DNA from: Diaporthe sp. PMI_573
Taxonomy: Eukaryota; Ascomycota; Sordariomycetes; Diaporthales; Diaporthaceae
Assembly (NCBI GenBank): GCA_021399435.1
Contig: JAJTUP010000043.1
Coordinates: forward strand, 434,001-498,000
Direction: 5' to 3'
DNA length: 64,000 nucleotides
Position numbers and translations under genes: made by a program. The notes under the pieces were generated by a model. The model saw nothing but the letters and a program-made list of their open reading frames with translations, did not search any database and was not told the DNA's origin. Below are positions 53,135 to 63,356 of the stretch, piece by piece. The stretch's first letter is position 1. Every line of letters starts with the position of its first letter.

Positions 53135-54177
53135 TCAATATCCCCCAAGCTGTAGAGAAACTTCGATTTCTTTTGTGACACCACTGCATCCCTTTCCAAG
53201 ACTTTCCCGGCCGCTCACAAATGCAATCTTCATATCATCATCATTCTGGAGAACAATAAGATCACCATCTTCGTCACGATACTGCAGCCGTATATCGATG
53301 TTGCGAACAGTGGACTTGGTTAGCCTCGAGAGCCTGGGCGCAATGTCTTCCGCGAGGGCCTGATACGTCGTGCTGCAGTTGGCTGTCACTGAGAACGTAG
53401 CGTCGATCGAGCATCTTCGCACCTCGAAATCCGTCTTGACATGCACGCCCGTTGAATCGAAGCCTGGCAGGAATACATCCGTTGGTTGTGTGCCTACTTC
53501 ATGTGATTCTGAAGGCGAATATCTCTGCAGCCCTTGGTTGATATCTGACCTGCTGGATTTCGAGAACTCTTTGTCTGGCTCGCTCTCCAACGGCTTGTTA
53601 GTCCCAATTGGATTGAGATACTTCCTTTCTTGCATGGGAAGGTCTCCTGCTGGCTCTGCCTCAACCTGGTCTTGAGCCTGGTATTCTGAGCTGACTTGTG
53701 ACCCAATCGCATTACTTCCTGTCTGAAGCACTACTTCCCCACGTTGTGAATTCAGACAAGCAGCCCAGTTCTTCATAGCATCCTCAGTCGGAAACTTAAT
53801 TGTCAAAGTCTGGTGTCCGCTTGATCCCATCCACGAGATGTTCATATTGTGCAATGAAGTAGCTTTTAGTGCAGTAACTTTCTGTATGTTGATAGAGATC
53901 TGTAAGTCAATGTTAGAATTTGGTCGCGCGTGGTATTCTTATGGAGGTACGCCCTTTAAGTTGCAACTTCTGCATATTATCCTGAGCCTTCCGCGTTCCA
54001 TGACTGCACCCTTTCCCAGAAGGTAAGCTCGCTCTCGAACAGGTAGACCTTATAGGTCTGCTCTTGGTTTTTCGATCCCCTGATAACTGCGTATCGATCA
54101 TAGAGCAGAAGCTCCCCGAATGAGTCAATCAAGTGACGTCCCGAATTGTCAAGGCCGACAACCAAGCCTTTCAAGGC
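53135..54177 (-). pseudogene. CDC24-like fragment: PH domain and PB1 domain
   Basis: From the 5' side: DSFGELLLYDRYAVIRGSKN, TYKVYLFESEL (first PH strands of the Rho-GEF Cdc24), a frame change, MQKLQLKGR, a possible intron to about 53900, then ISWMGSSGHQTLTIKFPTED, NWAACLNSQRGE (end of the PH domain), a linker, and a C-terminal PB1 domain (NIDIRLQYRDEDGDLIVLQN, DDDMKIAF). PB1 in Cdc24 binds the scaffold Bem1. The calponin-homology and catalytic DH domains that should precede are absent; upstream sequence belongs to another gene. Two frame breaks and a stop make it probably dead, although 53135-53854 is open for 239 codons. Confidence 0.7.
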
Positions 54178-55167
54178 CTACCAATCACGATAACTTTCTA
54201 TGGCTTTGTCTCGATGCCCAGCAATTTTTAGCTTCTTCGGGGGAGTCGCACTTTCGGCGCCAGGTATCACATTTGTGATGTAGATCTGGGGGCCATCGTT
54301 CTGCTTCCTCTTGGTCGGTAGATTTATTATCTCGTTCTGAAGATGTTTTGAGACATCACTATGTTCTTTGATCCTCCCTCCCTTTTCAGCATACTCGACT
54401 ATCTTGGTCAGAATCCTGGTCGGCAACAGATAACGGACGCCGGTAGGTTGGTGATGGAAGCAATATGGTCCGATATCGCAACCTGCTCCCGGGCACTCAA
54501 ATATATCATATACTTGTTCCCAGATTGGCGGTTCGTCTGTCGCATCCTGGTCACTGTGGATAGCAGCTCGCTCATTGAGCTGAGTATTTGTAGCATTGTG
54601 CCCACGGCGACCTGTTCTCGCAGGTACAAGCTGGCTGTTTTCCTTAAGGATGAAAGCGACCTGAACAGTCAGCTTGCCCCCACTGCGGACCAGGTCGGAC
54701 CAGCTATCGATTTGCCCGTCCACCTCGCTCCAGTCAACGTCAGGCCAATCAGCTCGGAATGGTATATCTTTGACCCCTCGTGTGGTAATGGAAACCGTAA
54801 TCTGGGTCTCGTCCGGCTCGTGGGTCTCGGTCAGCTTCTTTTCTTTGACAATGCCGTCGATTTTGGACTTGAGATTGTTGTCCCAGAAGTCACTAGGGTA
54901 GCAATCAATGTTCTGCACTGCGCTCTGTGTAAGCTTATGTACTTTGGATTTCCTCGTGCAAAGCGACCATTTAATGGTATATGGTTGACAGTGGACTAGA
55001 GCTTGAGCTGCCAACCGGCCATGGCGGTCTACATTTGTTACAGGCAGACTCTGTCGCCGCTGGCTGGAAGTAGGGTCAACGAAGTCGTCTGGCAATACAG
55101 GCGTTGAGTAGTCGAGATCTTGGTCATCATACAGCCACTGGCTAATATCATGAGCCTGTTCAGTCAT
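54178..55167 (-). CDS. Conserved fungal protein of unknown function, possibly 3'-truncated
   Basis: A 329-residue ATG-started frame. Recognisable family blocks: IKWSLCTRKSKVHKLTQSAV, SDFWDNNLKSKI, PPIWEQVYDIFECPGAGCDI, GPYCFHHQ, RILTKIVEYAEKGG, IYITNVIPG and GHRDKAIESYRDW. I know these blocks from a widespread ascomycete hypothetical family in which DLGPYC and the AVRAYSDW segment are conserved and the protein continues beyond that Trp. Here a stop follows the Trp at once and CDC24-like sequence begins, so the C-terminus is lost or follows an unseen intron. A RIP-decayed copy lies at 49950-50860. Function unknown. Confidence 0.65.
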   Translation of the reverse strand: MTEQAHDISQWLYDDQDLDYSTPVLPDDFVDPTSSQRRQSLPVTNVDRHGRLAAQALVHCQPYTIKWSLCTRKSKVHKLTQSAVQNIDCYPSDFWDNNLKSKIDGIVKEKKLTETHEPDETQITVSITTRGVKDIPFRADWPDVDWSEVDGQIDSWSDLVRSGGKLTVQVAFILKENSQLVPARTGRRGHNATNTQLNERAAIHSDQDATDEPPIWEQVYDIFECPGAGCDIGPYCFHHQPTGVRYLLPTRILTKIVEYAEKGGRIKEHSDVSKHLQNEIINLPTKRKQNDGPQIYITNVIPGAESATPPKKLKIAGHRDKAIESYRDW

Positions 55168-56302
55168 ACTGGCGTCGGACTAACTCGACGAGGTAGCAAG
55201 TGGCGAAGACAAATTGTGGGCGCAGGCCGTGTCACCAATGCTAGAGGAGAAGCAGTCCGACCAGTCCAATAGCTGGTTCTGCAGGCTTCCATGTCCTTCC
55301 ATGGCAAGAGCGTAGCGGGACTAGGTATTTTGACGGGGGGATGACTCACCTAAAGGACGGGACAGACCAGCATTACCTTGTGGCAAAACTAAAAAGAGAT
55401 GTTAGCCAGGGTGGGGAGTGACTCAACGCCGGTGGCGGTTGGTCGATAGAAAAAGGTATCTTGGCCGTACCATTCGGCCACTTTGTCGTTTGCAGGTGGT
55501 CTGCCATGCCACACTCGGCACTGCCCCGCTCCTACCCGTAGTCTAGGCTGTCTGCCTTACCCAGTTTCCATTGCGTACGAGTAAAATCACCAAGCCACCT
55601 GGTGGCATTGGTGATTGACTCACTATCGATTAAACTCTAAGAGTTTCTACGCGGACCAAGGGACAGACCCCGGATTGGTCGCTCCGAGGCCTCCTTTGAC
55701 TGAAAAGCTGTTCGCATCTGACTGATTTGAGGGACTGCTGATTGCAGCCTGCATTTTATTGCCCGGTCAGAAACTAGAAGACCTTTGTGGAAAAACTGTG
55801 CAGTTCAAAATACCAATGCAACGAGAAGTACTCTGCATGCTACCATGCATTAGTCAACAAGTCCTTTCCTATATGATCAGGCAAATATTTTTCTGCAAGC
55901 CTTGGCACCCTTTTACCAAAGCCAAGGCGGGCCAGAGGATTTCCACTACAGAGACTGTCCTTCAGGCGTCACTGTTATTGCTTTCTAGCAGAATCGATCA
56001 GCATGCATACACAATAGACGAGAATAGCAGTGAGCCTTACACTTTCTATATTTAGTGTGCCACCACCAGACCACTTGTGACGATTTCCGTCTGGGTCCAC
56101 GTAGAATAAGAGCTTGATTTCTGGATATAGAGATGATGTAATCAGTCGGCCTAGGAAATTCAAAGCTCAGCTATTTATTGTATTCGCGTTTCCACACAAA
56201 GAAAGCTGAGTGGCAGCTTGTGTACCTGATCTTGGCCTCGGGGAGTGAAATGGAGGACTCTAATCAGTGCCATTGATATGGCCAGCAATACTGCCTGAGA
56301 GG
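55168..56302. other. No supported gene
   Basis: Upstream region of the preceding gene and short frames (55759-56055, plus) of no known family. Confidence 0.35.
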
Positions 56303-56572
56303 CTAAGGCAAAAACATCACAAACGATGCTTGAAAGAGATACCATCGTCTTCCTGTTCCGTAATTCTCTTCAACTGGGTCAAGTTTATGCTTCTCGACGC
56401 GTGATTCTTCACGATGTGGTCGGTTGTTCATCCTGTTATGTAGTGTAGTATAGGGAATGTTGAAGATCTGTGCAGCCTGACGTATACTTAAGGGTTTCTT
56501 TTGACTTTTTTTGGAATTCTCAATTGCCTGAAGTGCAAGATTGATTTTGTCTTCTTTTGAGTAGATTGGCAT
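56303..56572 (-). pseudogene. Fot1/pogo-type transposase N-terminus
   Basis: MPIYSKEDKINLALQAIENS, then SIRQAAQIFNIPYTTLHNRM is the psq-type helix-turn-helix that begins Fot1/pogo (Tc1/mariner superfamily) transposases and binds the element ends. The frame stops after 89 codons; the CENP-B-like and DDE domains are missing. An intact ATG suggests the 5' end of the element, with its terminal repeat expected at about 56750-56900. Confidence 0.75.
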
Positions 56573-57351
56573 TGTGGATGTTGATATCTAGCGTGTTGAA
56601 TATTTAAGTAGGTAGAGTGATGCGAGACTGACGCGAAAAATGGGGACGCGATCTGCACTAAAAACAAACGTGCCCACCAAAACTTTAAATTTTCAGACTG
56701 GCACTGCAACACCACTACACCTCTAAATTGACAAAATCAATTAAAAACCAAGAATCCAAAGCAGTTGGCACCAATTGGTGCCAATTTCAATTGACCATTT
56801 TGCCCTGGGTGGGTGCTGGGGTTGATGAAAGTTGGCCAAGTTGGTAAAATTGATCGGGCATGTGATATGATCGGCTGACTGGTGAACCACGTTATCTATT
56901 TAAATTCTGTTATAAGTTCTATCCTAGGGCTTCAGGACATCAACTTCCTATCACTTCGTGTCTAATTTAATACTTTGTGATTAAAGAATTTTAAACTAGG
57001 AATAACAGTCGGCAAAGAATTAGCGAGGCCATATCAAAAACTAAGATTCTATAGGTGATCATAGACATTCTTTCGATATGCTGACAGTGTCCGCCTTTCT
57101 TCAGGGCTGCGAGATGCATGAGGTCAAATGGTGGCCGCTATGATGAGCGAGTAGGAATTCCCGGAGTGCCGAAGTATAATCTCGGTAACTGGTCCGAGGC
57201 CGAGGTTGCAACCTGTCAGACTAGCATGGGTCTCCACCACACACATCGTCTCTCATGAGTCTAGGTTTAGGAATCACGACAAAAGGAACCTGCCTCTCTT
57301 TCAAAAAAACCGTCAAGAACAGGCTCCACGCCATCATCAGAAAAGGGAAAT
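56573..57351. other. Pogo upstream region and AT-rich spacer
   Basis: Contains a short perfect palindrome TTGGCACCAATTGGTGCCAA near 56764. No gene recognised. Confidence 0.4.
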
Positions 57352-59654
57352 TCAGAGCCCCCGGCACCTCCTCCCGCTCCCCCCCCCCTGATTGTGTGAA
57401 CTCAAGAGCTTGCCCTGTTCAGTCATCATGGAGGCACCTTTATCCAAGACTGGTGGATTGTCGCAGTTGTCTTTCTCAGTAATGAAACCCACGGTGCCTT
57501 GGTCGGCCGTGGCTGTACCCTTGCCACATAAAGTACTGTCCTTGCTTGTGTCGTATACAGAGTACTCTTTCTGGTACTCAGGTGTCGCACCGAATTGCTT
57601 GGTTTGTTTGTTATAGGTAAGCCACTTGCCAGGGAGTGCGAGGTTGTAGCCCAGCCAGAGGACACGCTCCTTCCTCTCCTCGGTCATGGAAGCGAGTTCA
57701 AAGCTCCTTTCGTCGTCATCAACATTGTGGCTGGAAAACCAGTCATGTGGGAATAGTCTGTCAGTCCAGAGGAGGCCTCGGAGAGACCAGTCCTCTGGTA
57801 GAGGCCTGTCGCTTGGTCGTGGAAATTCCTCAGACTCGATGCGTACATGGTTCTGAAAGCTAATCGACAGGGAGTTGAGCATCAACACTATCAGTGCCCA
57901 GGGAAACACGTCTTTGATGTAACCCATAGCAGCCTCATTGCCAGCGATGAACTTCATGAAAGACAGGCGGACATTGAGATAAGGTAAAACATTAGGGTCG
58001 CCGTAACGGCGCGAGATGATCGCATCACACTTCTCGGCGAATTCAGAAGCTTCAGTAAAGACTTCGGATGGTTTCGGCTTGTCTTCTGTTGAGTTCTCCA
58101 TAAACGTGTCTCTGTCCGACTCCGGCAGGATAGCCGTCATTAAAACGTTGGCATTGCCGTGCGTGTTTGCCTCGGTCTTTCCATACTCCAATTGGGCATT
58201 GCAATTTGAAATGGCAATTAAGGCGCCAGGCTCTATCCAATTCCTTGTTGTCCGCGCAATGTGGTTATCCAGGTGTGCAAGAAATTGATCCTTGGCCTTT
58301 TCGTATTCGACGAGGAGTCCATCGCGACCTTTGGAAAGCGCCCTGTCCTTCTCGTCCGTATTGCTTCTGATGAAAAGAACGCCATGTGCCTTGACAAAGT
58401 TCAGGTCGATAGCTTGTAGTCGAGTCTGAGTTCCGTCGATGATTGGATCGAATAGTGTGAGGATGCTGTCCCTTGCGGACTTGAACGGTATCGCGACACA
58501 CAGACTCTTCGTGTAGTAGAAGAGTTGTTTAACCGCATAAGGTCTCGCAAGTATTGCAAGGTGGTGGTAAAGTCTCCCGGTAGTAGGCGCCTTGTCGCTA
58601 GCTTTAGAGTACCAGTACCTGGACACGTCTGTCCAGATTTCCCTGTCGTGTATATCCTCATCCTCGATTGCCATACGATACCGACCGAGGTCGCCCAGGC
58701 ACTCAATCCAAGTGTCCTCGAAATTTGGGACCGTCTCGTACAGCAAGGCCATCATCGAGTACGCAAGATAAATGAAGGTAAGCATGTGCTCCAAAGAGGC
58801 AGGAAGCCTATGGCGTAATAATTCAAGGAACGAATGTATACCATGGCGCCACATCCTCGCCGGCATGGAATACTTTGACGCAAGTCTCCTCAGAGCCGGG
58901 CTTCCTGATGGGTGCTGTGAAGCTAAAAAGAAGTCGTGGTGTTCATGCAAGAGAGTGCGGTGTAGCGCAATCAGTGCTTGCCATTGTTCATTGTTGAGCT
59001 TGGGATTTGAATCATTTTGCGCACTCTGTGAGCTATCAACCTCGATGCACTTGGACTCGACCCTACGATTGTCAATAGTCGGTTAGTAGGACATCGCAAG
59101 CAACGAGACAGGCACACCACGAGACTGAAAGTGACGCACATAACTAAACCGGCATAAATTCCCTTCACTTCGGCAACTAATTGTTCTTGACTGATTGGAC
59201 GGGTTTCTGGTTGCCCAATCATCGTATTCACAGAAGGATCTTCCTCTGCCGACTGAGTACTGACTTCGTCGTCGCGTCCGCGGGACTGTCGAGGATTTGG
59301 TTGAGGTGCAGGTTGGGCTGGCACCGAAGTTCGGGTTGAAATCGGGTTACCCTCATTCCATAATCGACCTCCTGTTCTCCGGGCAGGAAAATCAGGCGTC
59401 GACTCGTCTGCCGTGGTGGCTTTTGGTCTCGAGCGTCTACTTGGGGAGGGCGAACGGGTGCGGTCGCCGGCTTTGACCGAGTTCGTCGGGCTTTTTAGCT
59501 GGTTTCTCGCTGGCGAAGCATCTTTAGTCCCTGTATCACCACGTGAAGCAGGTTCAGGAGGATCTCGCGGAGCAGCGTCCTCAGCGTTATCGTTGCTGGG
59601 GCCTTGCCGTCGCTGTTCTCTTGCCGAGGTCGACGAAGACCCATCGTCCCTCAT
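57352..59654 (-). CDS. EST1-type DNA/RNA-binding domain protein
   Basis: Exon 1 (from the ATG at 59654) encodes a disordered Ser/Pro/Arg-rich region ending VAEVKGIYAGLVM. A 77-bp intron (59063-59139, with TACTAAC) joins in frame to VESKCIEVD, QWQALIALHRTLLHEHHDFF and LASQHPSGSPALRRLASKYS. The next blocks, GDLGRYRMAIEDEDI, WYSKASDKAPTTGRLYHHLA, ILARPYAVKQLFYYTKSLCV, are the EST1/SMG 14-3-3-like TPR domain found in telomerase-associated and nonsense-mediated-decay proteins and in a large fungal-specific family. A hydrophobic stretch (WALIVLMLNSLSI) lies further on. A further small 5' exon may exist, since DQAAPTD codons precede the ATG after a possible acceptor. The last codons (QGGGSGRRC...) look atypical and may be intron. 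Fragments of this gene are copied at 36.6 and 51.8 kb. Confidence 0.8.
59063..59139 (-). other. Intron of the EST1-type gene
   Basis: GTGCGTCAC at the 5' side, CTACTAACC branch site and ATCGTAG at the 3' side. Splicing restores the conserved reading GLVMVESKCIEVD. Confidence 0.8.
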
Positions 59655-60613
59655 GTCCGTTGGGGCAGCTTGGTCGCTATAAAAAAGTCAGTCGAGCACA
59701 CTAAGAGTTCGACCCCGTCGCAACACACTTCTTTGCTTGTCGGCGTAAATGGTTGATCCAGCCTTGAGCTATGTTGGCCATATTGTATATTGCAAGTAAT
59801 CGGAAAAATGATATTGTGTGGCAGATAGTTTGAAGACAGTATTTAATATTCAAACAGAACAAGATTAAGAAGCTAAGGGATCTAACCTCTATTTATACAC
59901 ATCCTGAATGATCAGGTTATGCCTGATTCGAATATACAAGAGAAGGTTTTCTGTCGCCTTACAGAGGAGTGAGGGCAAACTACGCCTCCCAGCTGGTGGT
60001 TCGCCATTAATTTCTAGCCGCACTTTCGGGGTCTATGGGTGCTCCCCATTTTTAACATTGCCGAAGGACCAACATTAGTCCCACTTACATGCACACAGCT
60101 TCACCTTTGTTGAATCCTGCTATATAGCATAGGATAGATGAGAGCTTGGTTACGCATGCCAGGGGCACATAACAGTGTAGAGTTCGGCTTTATGTTGCTA
60201 TATATAAGCGTTTGCCCATGCTTCCTGGGTTGATTTTAAGAACACCGTGGGGTTGATTGTGCCCGAATCAGCCACTAGGGATAGGTGGATTTCTCTATGG
60301 TTATTCTCTGCTCATCCTGCTTGACATCCTGCTACCCGCCCGAGGGTAGCATTTAGGCAGCAATGAGCGGGAAATAGGCTCAACTTATCTTGGTTGCCTT
60401 GTTCCAAGCCCGAGTTAAGCAAGGTGTGGTAGGGTGGCAGGGTGGGTGACAAAAGTACTCGCCCCAGTTCTTGTGCTTGCATAATTGGGGTTGCAGAGGC
60501 GGGTCGCTGTCATTTTCGGGATCTGATCTGTCGCCCACCCCCTCCCGACTGGGATCATAACCGGAAGAATGTATAATTATAGGGTGGCTGGGAAAGGGTA
60601 GAAGAAGGTCGAC
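59655..60613. other. No supported gene; possible LTR remnants
   Basis: Upstream region of the EST1-type gene, then sequence with TATATAAGC and other LTR-like features but no clear paired termini. Confidence 0.3.
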
Positions 60614-61047
60614 ATGGCAGAGCCGATAAGACGTAGGCGGAGGAGAAGGCAACCAGCACGGTAGGCAGTACTAAGGGTCAGCAACCCGGGACCGAGCCTG
60701 GAAGAAAGATTAAAGTACCCGGGGCTGGGGCAATTAATGCGTGCCAGAAGGGGGTTGAGGGAGAGCCTAACAGAGCGACGGGAGAGTCACAGCGTCCGCT
60801 ACTAAGCGCGGCATGCTCCTTCAGGGGATAATCCTTTTGGCTCCATGTCGTCTTAGAGCGTGAAGCTAAATCTGTCACCGTGGCAGTTGCGGATGAGGAG
60901 GATGCCCATGCTGAGGCCGCACCGGAGGAGGATGTTCTTGTCCCAGTCCCGCAACTAGAGAATAAGAGTCCGGTTCGAGGTCCGATGCAGGGGGTCATTC
61001 AGATACTTCGACGTTCAAAGAGACTCGCAAAAAGGTCTGCACCTTAG
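60614..61047 (+). pseudogene. Degenerate ORF with RIP-like nonsense codons
   Basis: From an ATG the frame encodes MAEPIRRRRRRRQPAR, TAG, then AVLRVSNPGPSLEERLKYPG, SLTERRESHSVRY, TAA, ARHAPSGDNPFGSMSS, TAG. Each stop could be a Gln codon hit by C-to-T. A second frame (60868-61047) reads ADEEDAHAEAAPEEDVLVPV and ILRRSKRLAKRSAP then TAG, which may be the true 3' part after a frameshift. The family is not recognised; a retrotransposon gag is possible. Confidence 0.4.
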
Positions 61048-61400
61048 TGAGAGGGGCAGAATGTTTTGTTTTCTAGCACAGAGAAGGGAGTGTTAAATGA
61101 GCGTCTAGTCAATGCAGGCATGGGTTAATGCTCGATCCAACCATGTGCTTAAGGAGTCTGCGCTTCTGTGACAGTCAGGGGGCTTCAATCGTCAGATCCA
61201 GCTAAACCCAGACGCGGCAGAAACAGATCGAAAGGGATGGCTAAGTCATATTGAGTTTTAAATTTAGGCTATTTAATAAGCTAAATTATATGCTTTTTAA
61301 GTGACTGGTACACTGATTGCTTAGGCGACAATGTCCTGCGATGCGGCAATACAACGGTTTTCGTTCTTCCGGTCGATCTTAATGTTGATGGGCATGGGGC

Positions 61401-62216
61401 ATGCCTGTGGATCAGCGCGAGGCTACCCTTGTCGACCCACTAAACGGCCAAGAAAGGACAATTGAGATGTGCGAAGAGCTGGCTTCCCGCTTTGTCCGTC
61501 ATTGCCTGCCGGAGCCTTTCAACAATTGGGATGAGGAGTGGAAGACTGCGCAACCAGATCCCTGCACGCATACATGCCAGCTTGGTGACTCTCGCCTATA
61601 CAGTCTCTGGGCTGCCATGCATAAAGCCGCCGAAATGGAGGTGCCGTCATCATTCGACAGCCGGCTTCTGCGATCCTGGTTGTACGCCCTCTGCACAAAC
61701 ATCAATCACATCGCTGGCGCTGCCTCTGTACCGGGTTCTGCATTGTGCCTCAGCGGTACCACTCAAGTTGTGTCTGGTACAGCCAGCAAAGACCGGGAAA
61801 ATCTGAAAAAACTGCCGGATGTGTTTGAGCATCAATGGAGCGAGTATTTGAAGACAGACGCCGAGGAAGCTAAAACTCATTTCTCGATTGCCGGCACTCT
61901 TGGACCTCTGCAGCAGTTGAAGCAAGAGAAGGAGATTGTGGAGCGCCGCGTGAAGGATTGCATCTCTCAACTAAGCCGGTCACAGAGATTTGCAAAGAGT
62001 ATCGTAACTCTTAATCAGGCCCTCCGTGTCACAGACCGCAAATACTCAGGAATATTGGACAAACTGGACCAGGCTGATACCACCCTGAGGAAGGAGACCG
62101 AGTCCCTGCTGCCGGGGAGCCTGGCTTGGAAGTGTAGCTGCTTGAGTCTAAATCACAGACATCCATACCCAGATTCAGCTTATCCTTGTTGGATAGAAGA
62201 TATGTTTTCCCGATAG
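61401..62216 (+). CDS. Unknown coiled-coil protein
   Basis: A 271-residue ATG-started frame. The middle is predicted helical (EWKTAQPD, LWAAMHKAAEMEVPS), and residues 170-235 (LQQLKQEKEIVERRVKDCIS, YSGILDKLDQADTTLRKETE) look like a coiled coil. The last 30 or so codons overlap an antisense kinase fragment and may not be native. No family recognised. Confidence 0.45.
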   Translation: MPVDQREATLVDPLNGQERTIEMCEELASRFVRHCLPEPFNNWDEEWKTAQPDPCTHTCQLGDSRLYSLWAAMHKAAEMEVPSSFDSRLLRSWLYALCTNINHIAGAASVPGSALCLSGTTQVVSGTASKDRENLKKLPDVFEHQWSEYLKTDAEEAKTHFSIAGTLGPLQQLKQEKEIVERRVKDCISQLSRSQRFAKSIVTLNQALRVTDRKYSGILDKLDQADTTLRKETESLLPGSLAWKCSCLSLNHRHPYPDSAYPCWIEDMFSR

Positions 62217-62271
62217 CACAGAAACCGCAAATAATGATCGCCTCATGCATCCGACCAATCTTCAGGTGCAC
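62080..62271 (-). pseudogene. P-loop kinase gene fragment
   Basis: The minus strand reads HEAIIICGFCAIGKTYLLSN then LGMDVCDLDSSSYTSKPG. GFCAIGKT is a Walker A phosphate-binding loop (GxxxxGKT), and the following DLDSS fits small nucleotide or nucleoside kinases. The rest of the kinase is absent; the frame runs into antisense coiled-coil sequence. Confidence 0.55.
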
Positions 62272-63356
62272 TTTTGCCTCCTCCCAGACGCGTGAGGTTA
62301 GTTGTCCGATAATCAGATGTATAGCTTTTATATTACGTTAAATTGGAAACAAGCATCTCGGCCAGGGCGATGTTTCATGCGAGACGGGGGGGTCGATGAT
62401 GAGACAGAGCTGAGATGTGGGAAGAAGCTGAGTGTACTAGGAGTCTTAAATCAATTGACATGTGGTCAGTACTGTTGGCGGGTTATGAAACGGCGGCCTG
62501 CCGTGGAGCACCATATTTAATAAACGCATGACTTAACACAGGCGCAACCGCTTCTAGATCGACGCTGGTTCGCTTACTAGCCCTCTGCAAGTACTGATTA
62601 AGCAGGTACTTCTGTACATTCAAGAGCCTCTCCTAAATACAGTACATTTTAGAGTTAAGGAAGTAAGTTAGGTTAAAAGGTTAAGTACTGTAACTAAAGG
62701 TTGAGACTTAAGGTATACAGTACAGTAAAAGTACGTGTGCGAAAATTGTGAGATAGAAACCCTACAATGCGTGGTGGCGGCGCTGTTGGGAAATACTCTC
62801 CGAAAAGATTTGTTGGAAGGCTTCCGAGTTTGGGAAAACCTCTTCGTTATGGTGCATAATCGCGGAAGACATGCCGACTGCGAATCCCGGGAGGCGAAGA
62901 GGCCATTGGAATGTCTCGTTTATTTTTCTAGGTGTATGTACTGGACCTAGATTTACATAGATCTGCTTTAAAGTCCCCAGTCTTTTAGAAATGTCTAAGA
63001 CGGAAGCGAACTTACAAACAAAAGTACCAGCGTCTGCGAGTGCTCCGAAGTTTCAGCTTAAAGTACGGTACACTTGGCCGTAGAACACAACTCTTGGTCT
63101 TTTTCGTGTCACACTACCGCTCACTCAACCTAAGCGTCATATATAAACTATTACGAGCATCTCCTGAGTGTGGCAGCTTTGTCCTTCCAAAAGCACATTG
63201 TACAATAATATATCAAGTACATCATAGAAACTTCTTATTGTACTGCACCCCTGTGCTGTACCAAAGAACATATATTTTTCTATCCTTGGTAAGTTGGGCG
63301 GCCCACATTCGGGCACCCCCCTGATTCGGGCCACCCAAATCGCCCACCCACCACCA
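62272..63356. other. AT-rich spacer, no supported gene
   Basis: Contains TACAGTAC motifs at 62640-62740 like those near 44 kb, and the presumed 3' end of the pogo element at about 63290-63350 (GGGCGGCCCACATTCGGG, ATTCGGGCCACCC). Confidence 0.4.

Noticed and set aside
57352..57400. Gly/Arg-rich end of the EST1-type protein as a real domain
   Set aside because: The codons cross a C-run and look like intron or 3' UTR read-through; not treated as a feature.
63290..63356. Terminal inverted repeat of the right-edge pogo element
   Set aside because: GC-rich repeat-like sequence is present but the partner end lies outside the window, so it cannot be confirmed.
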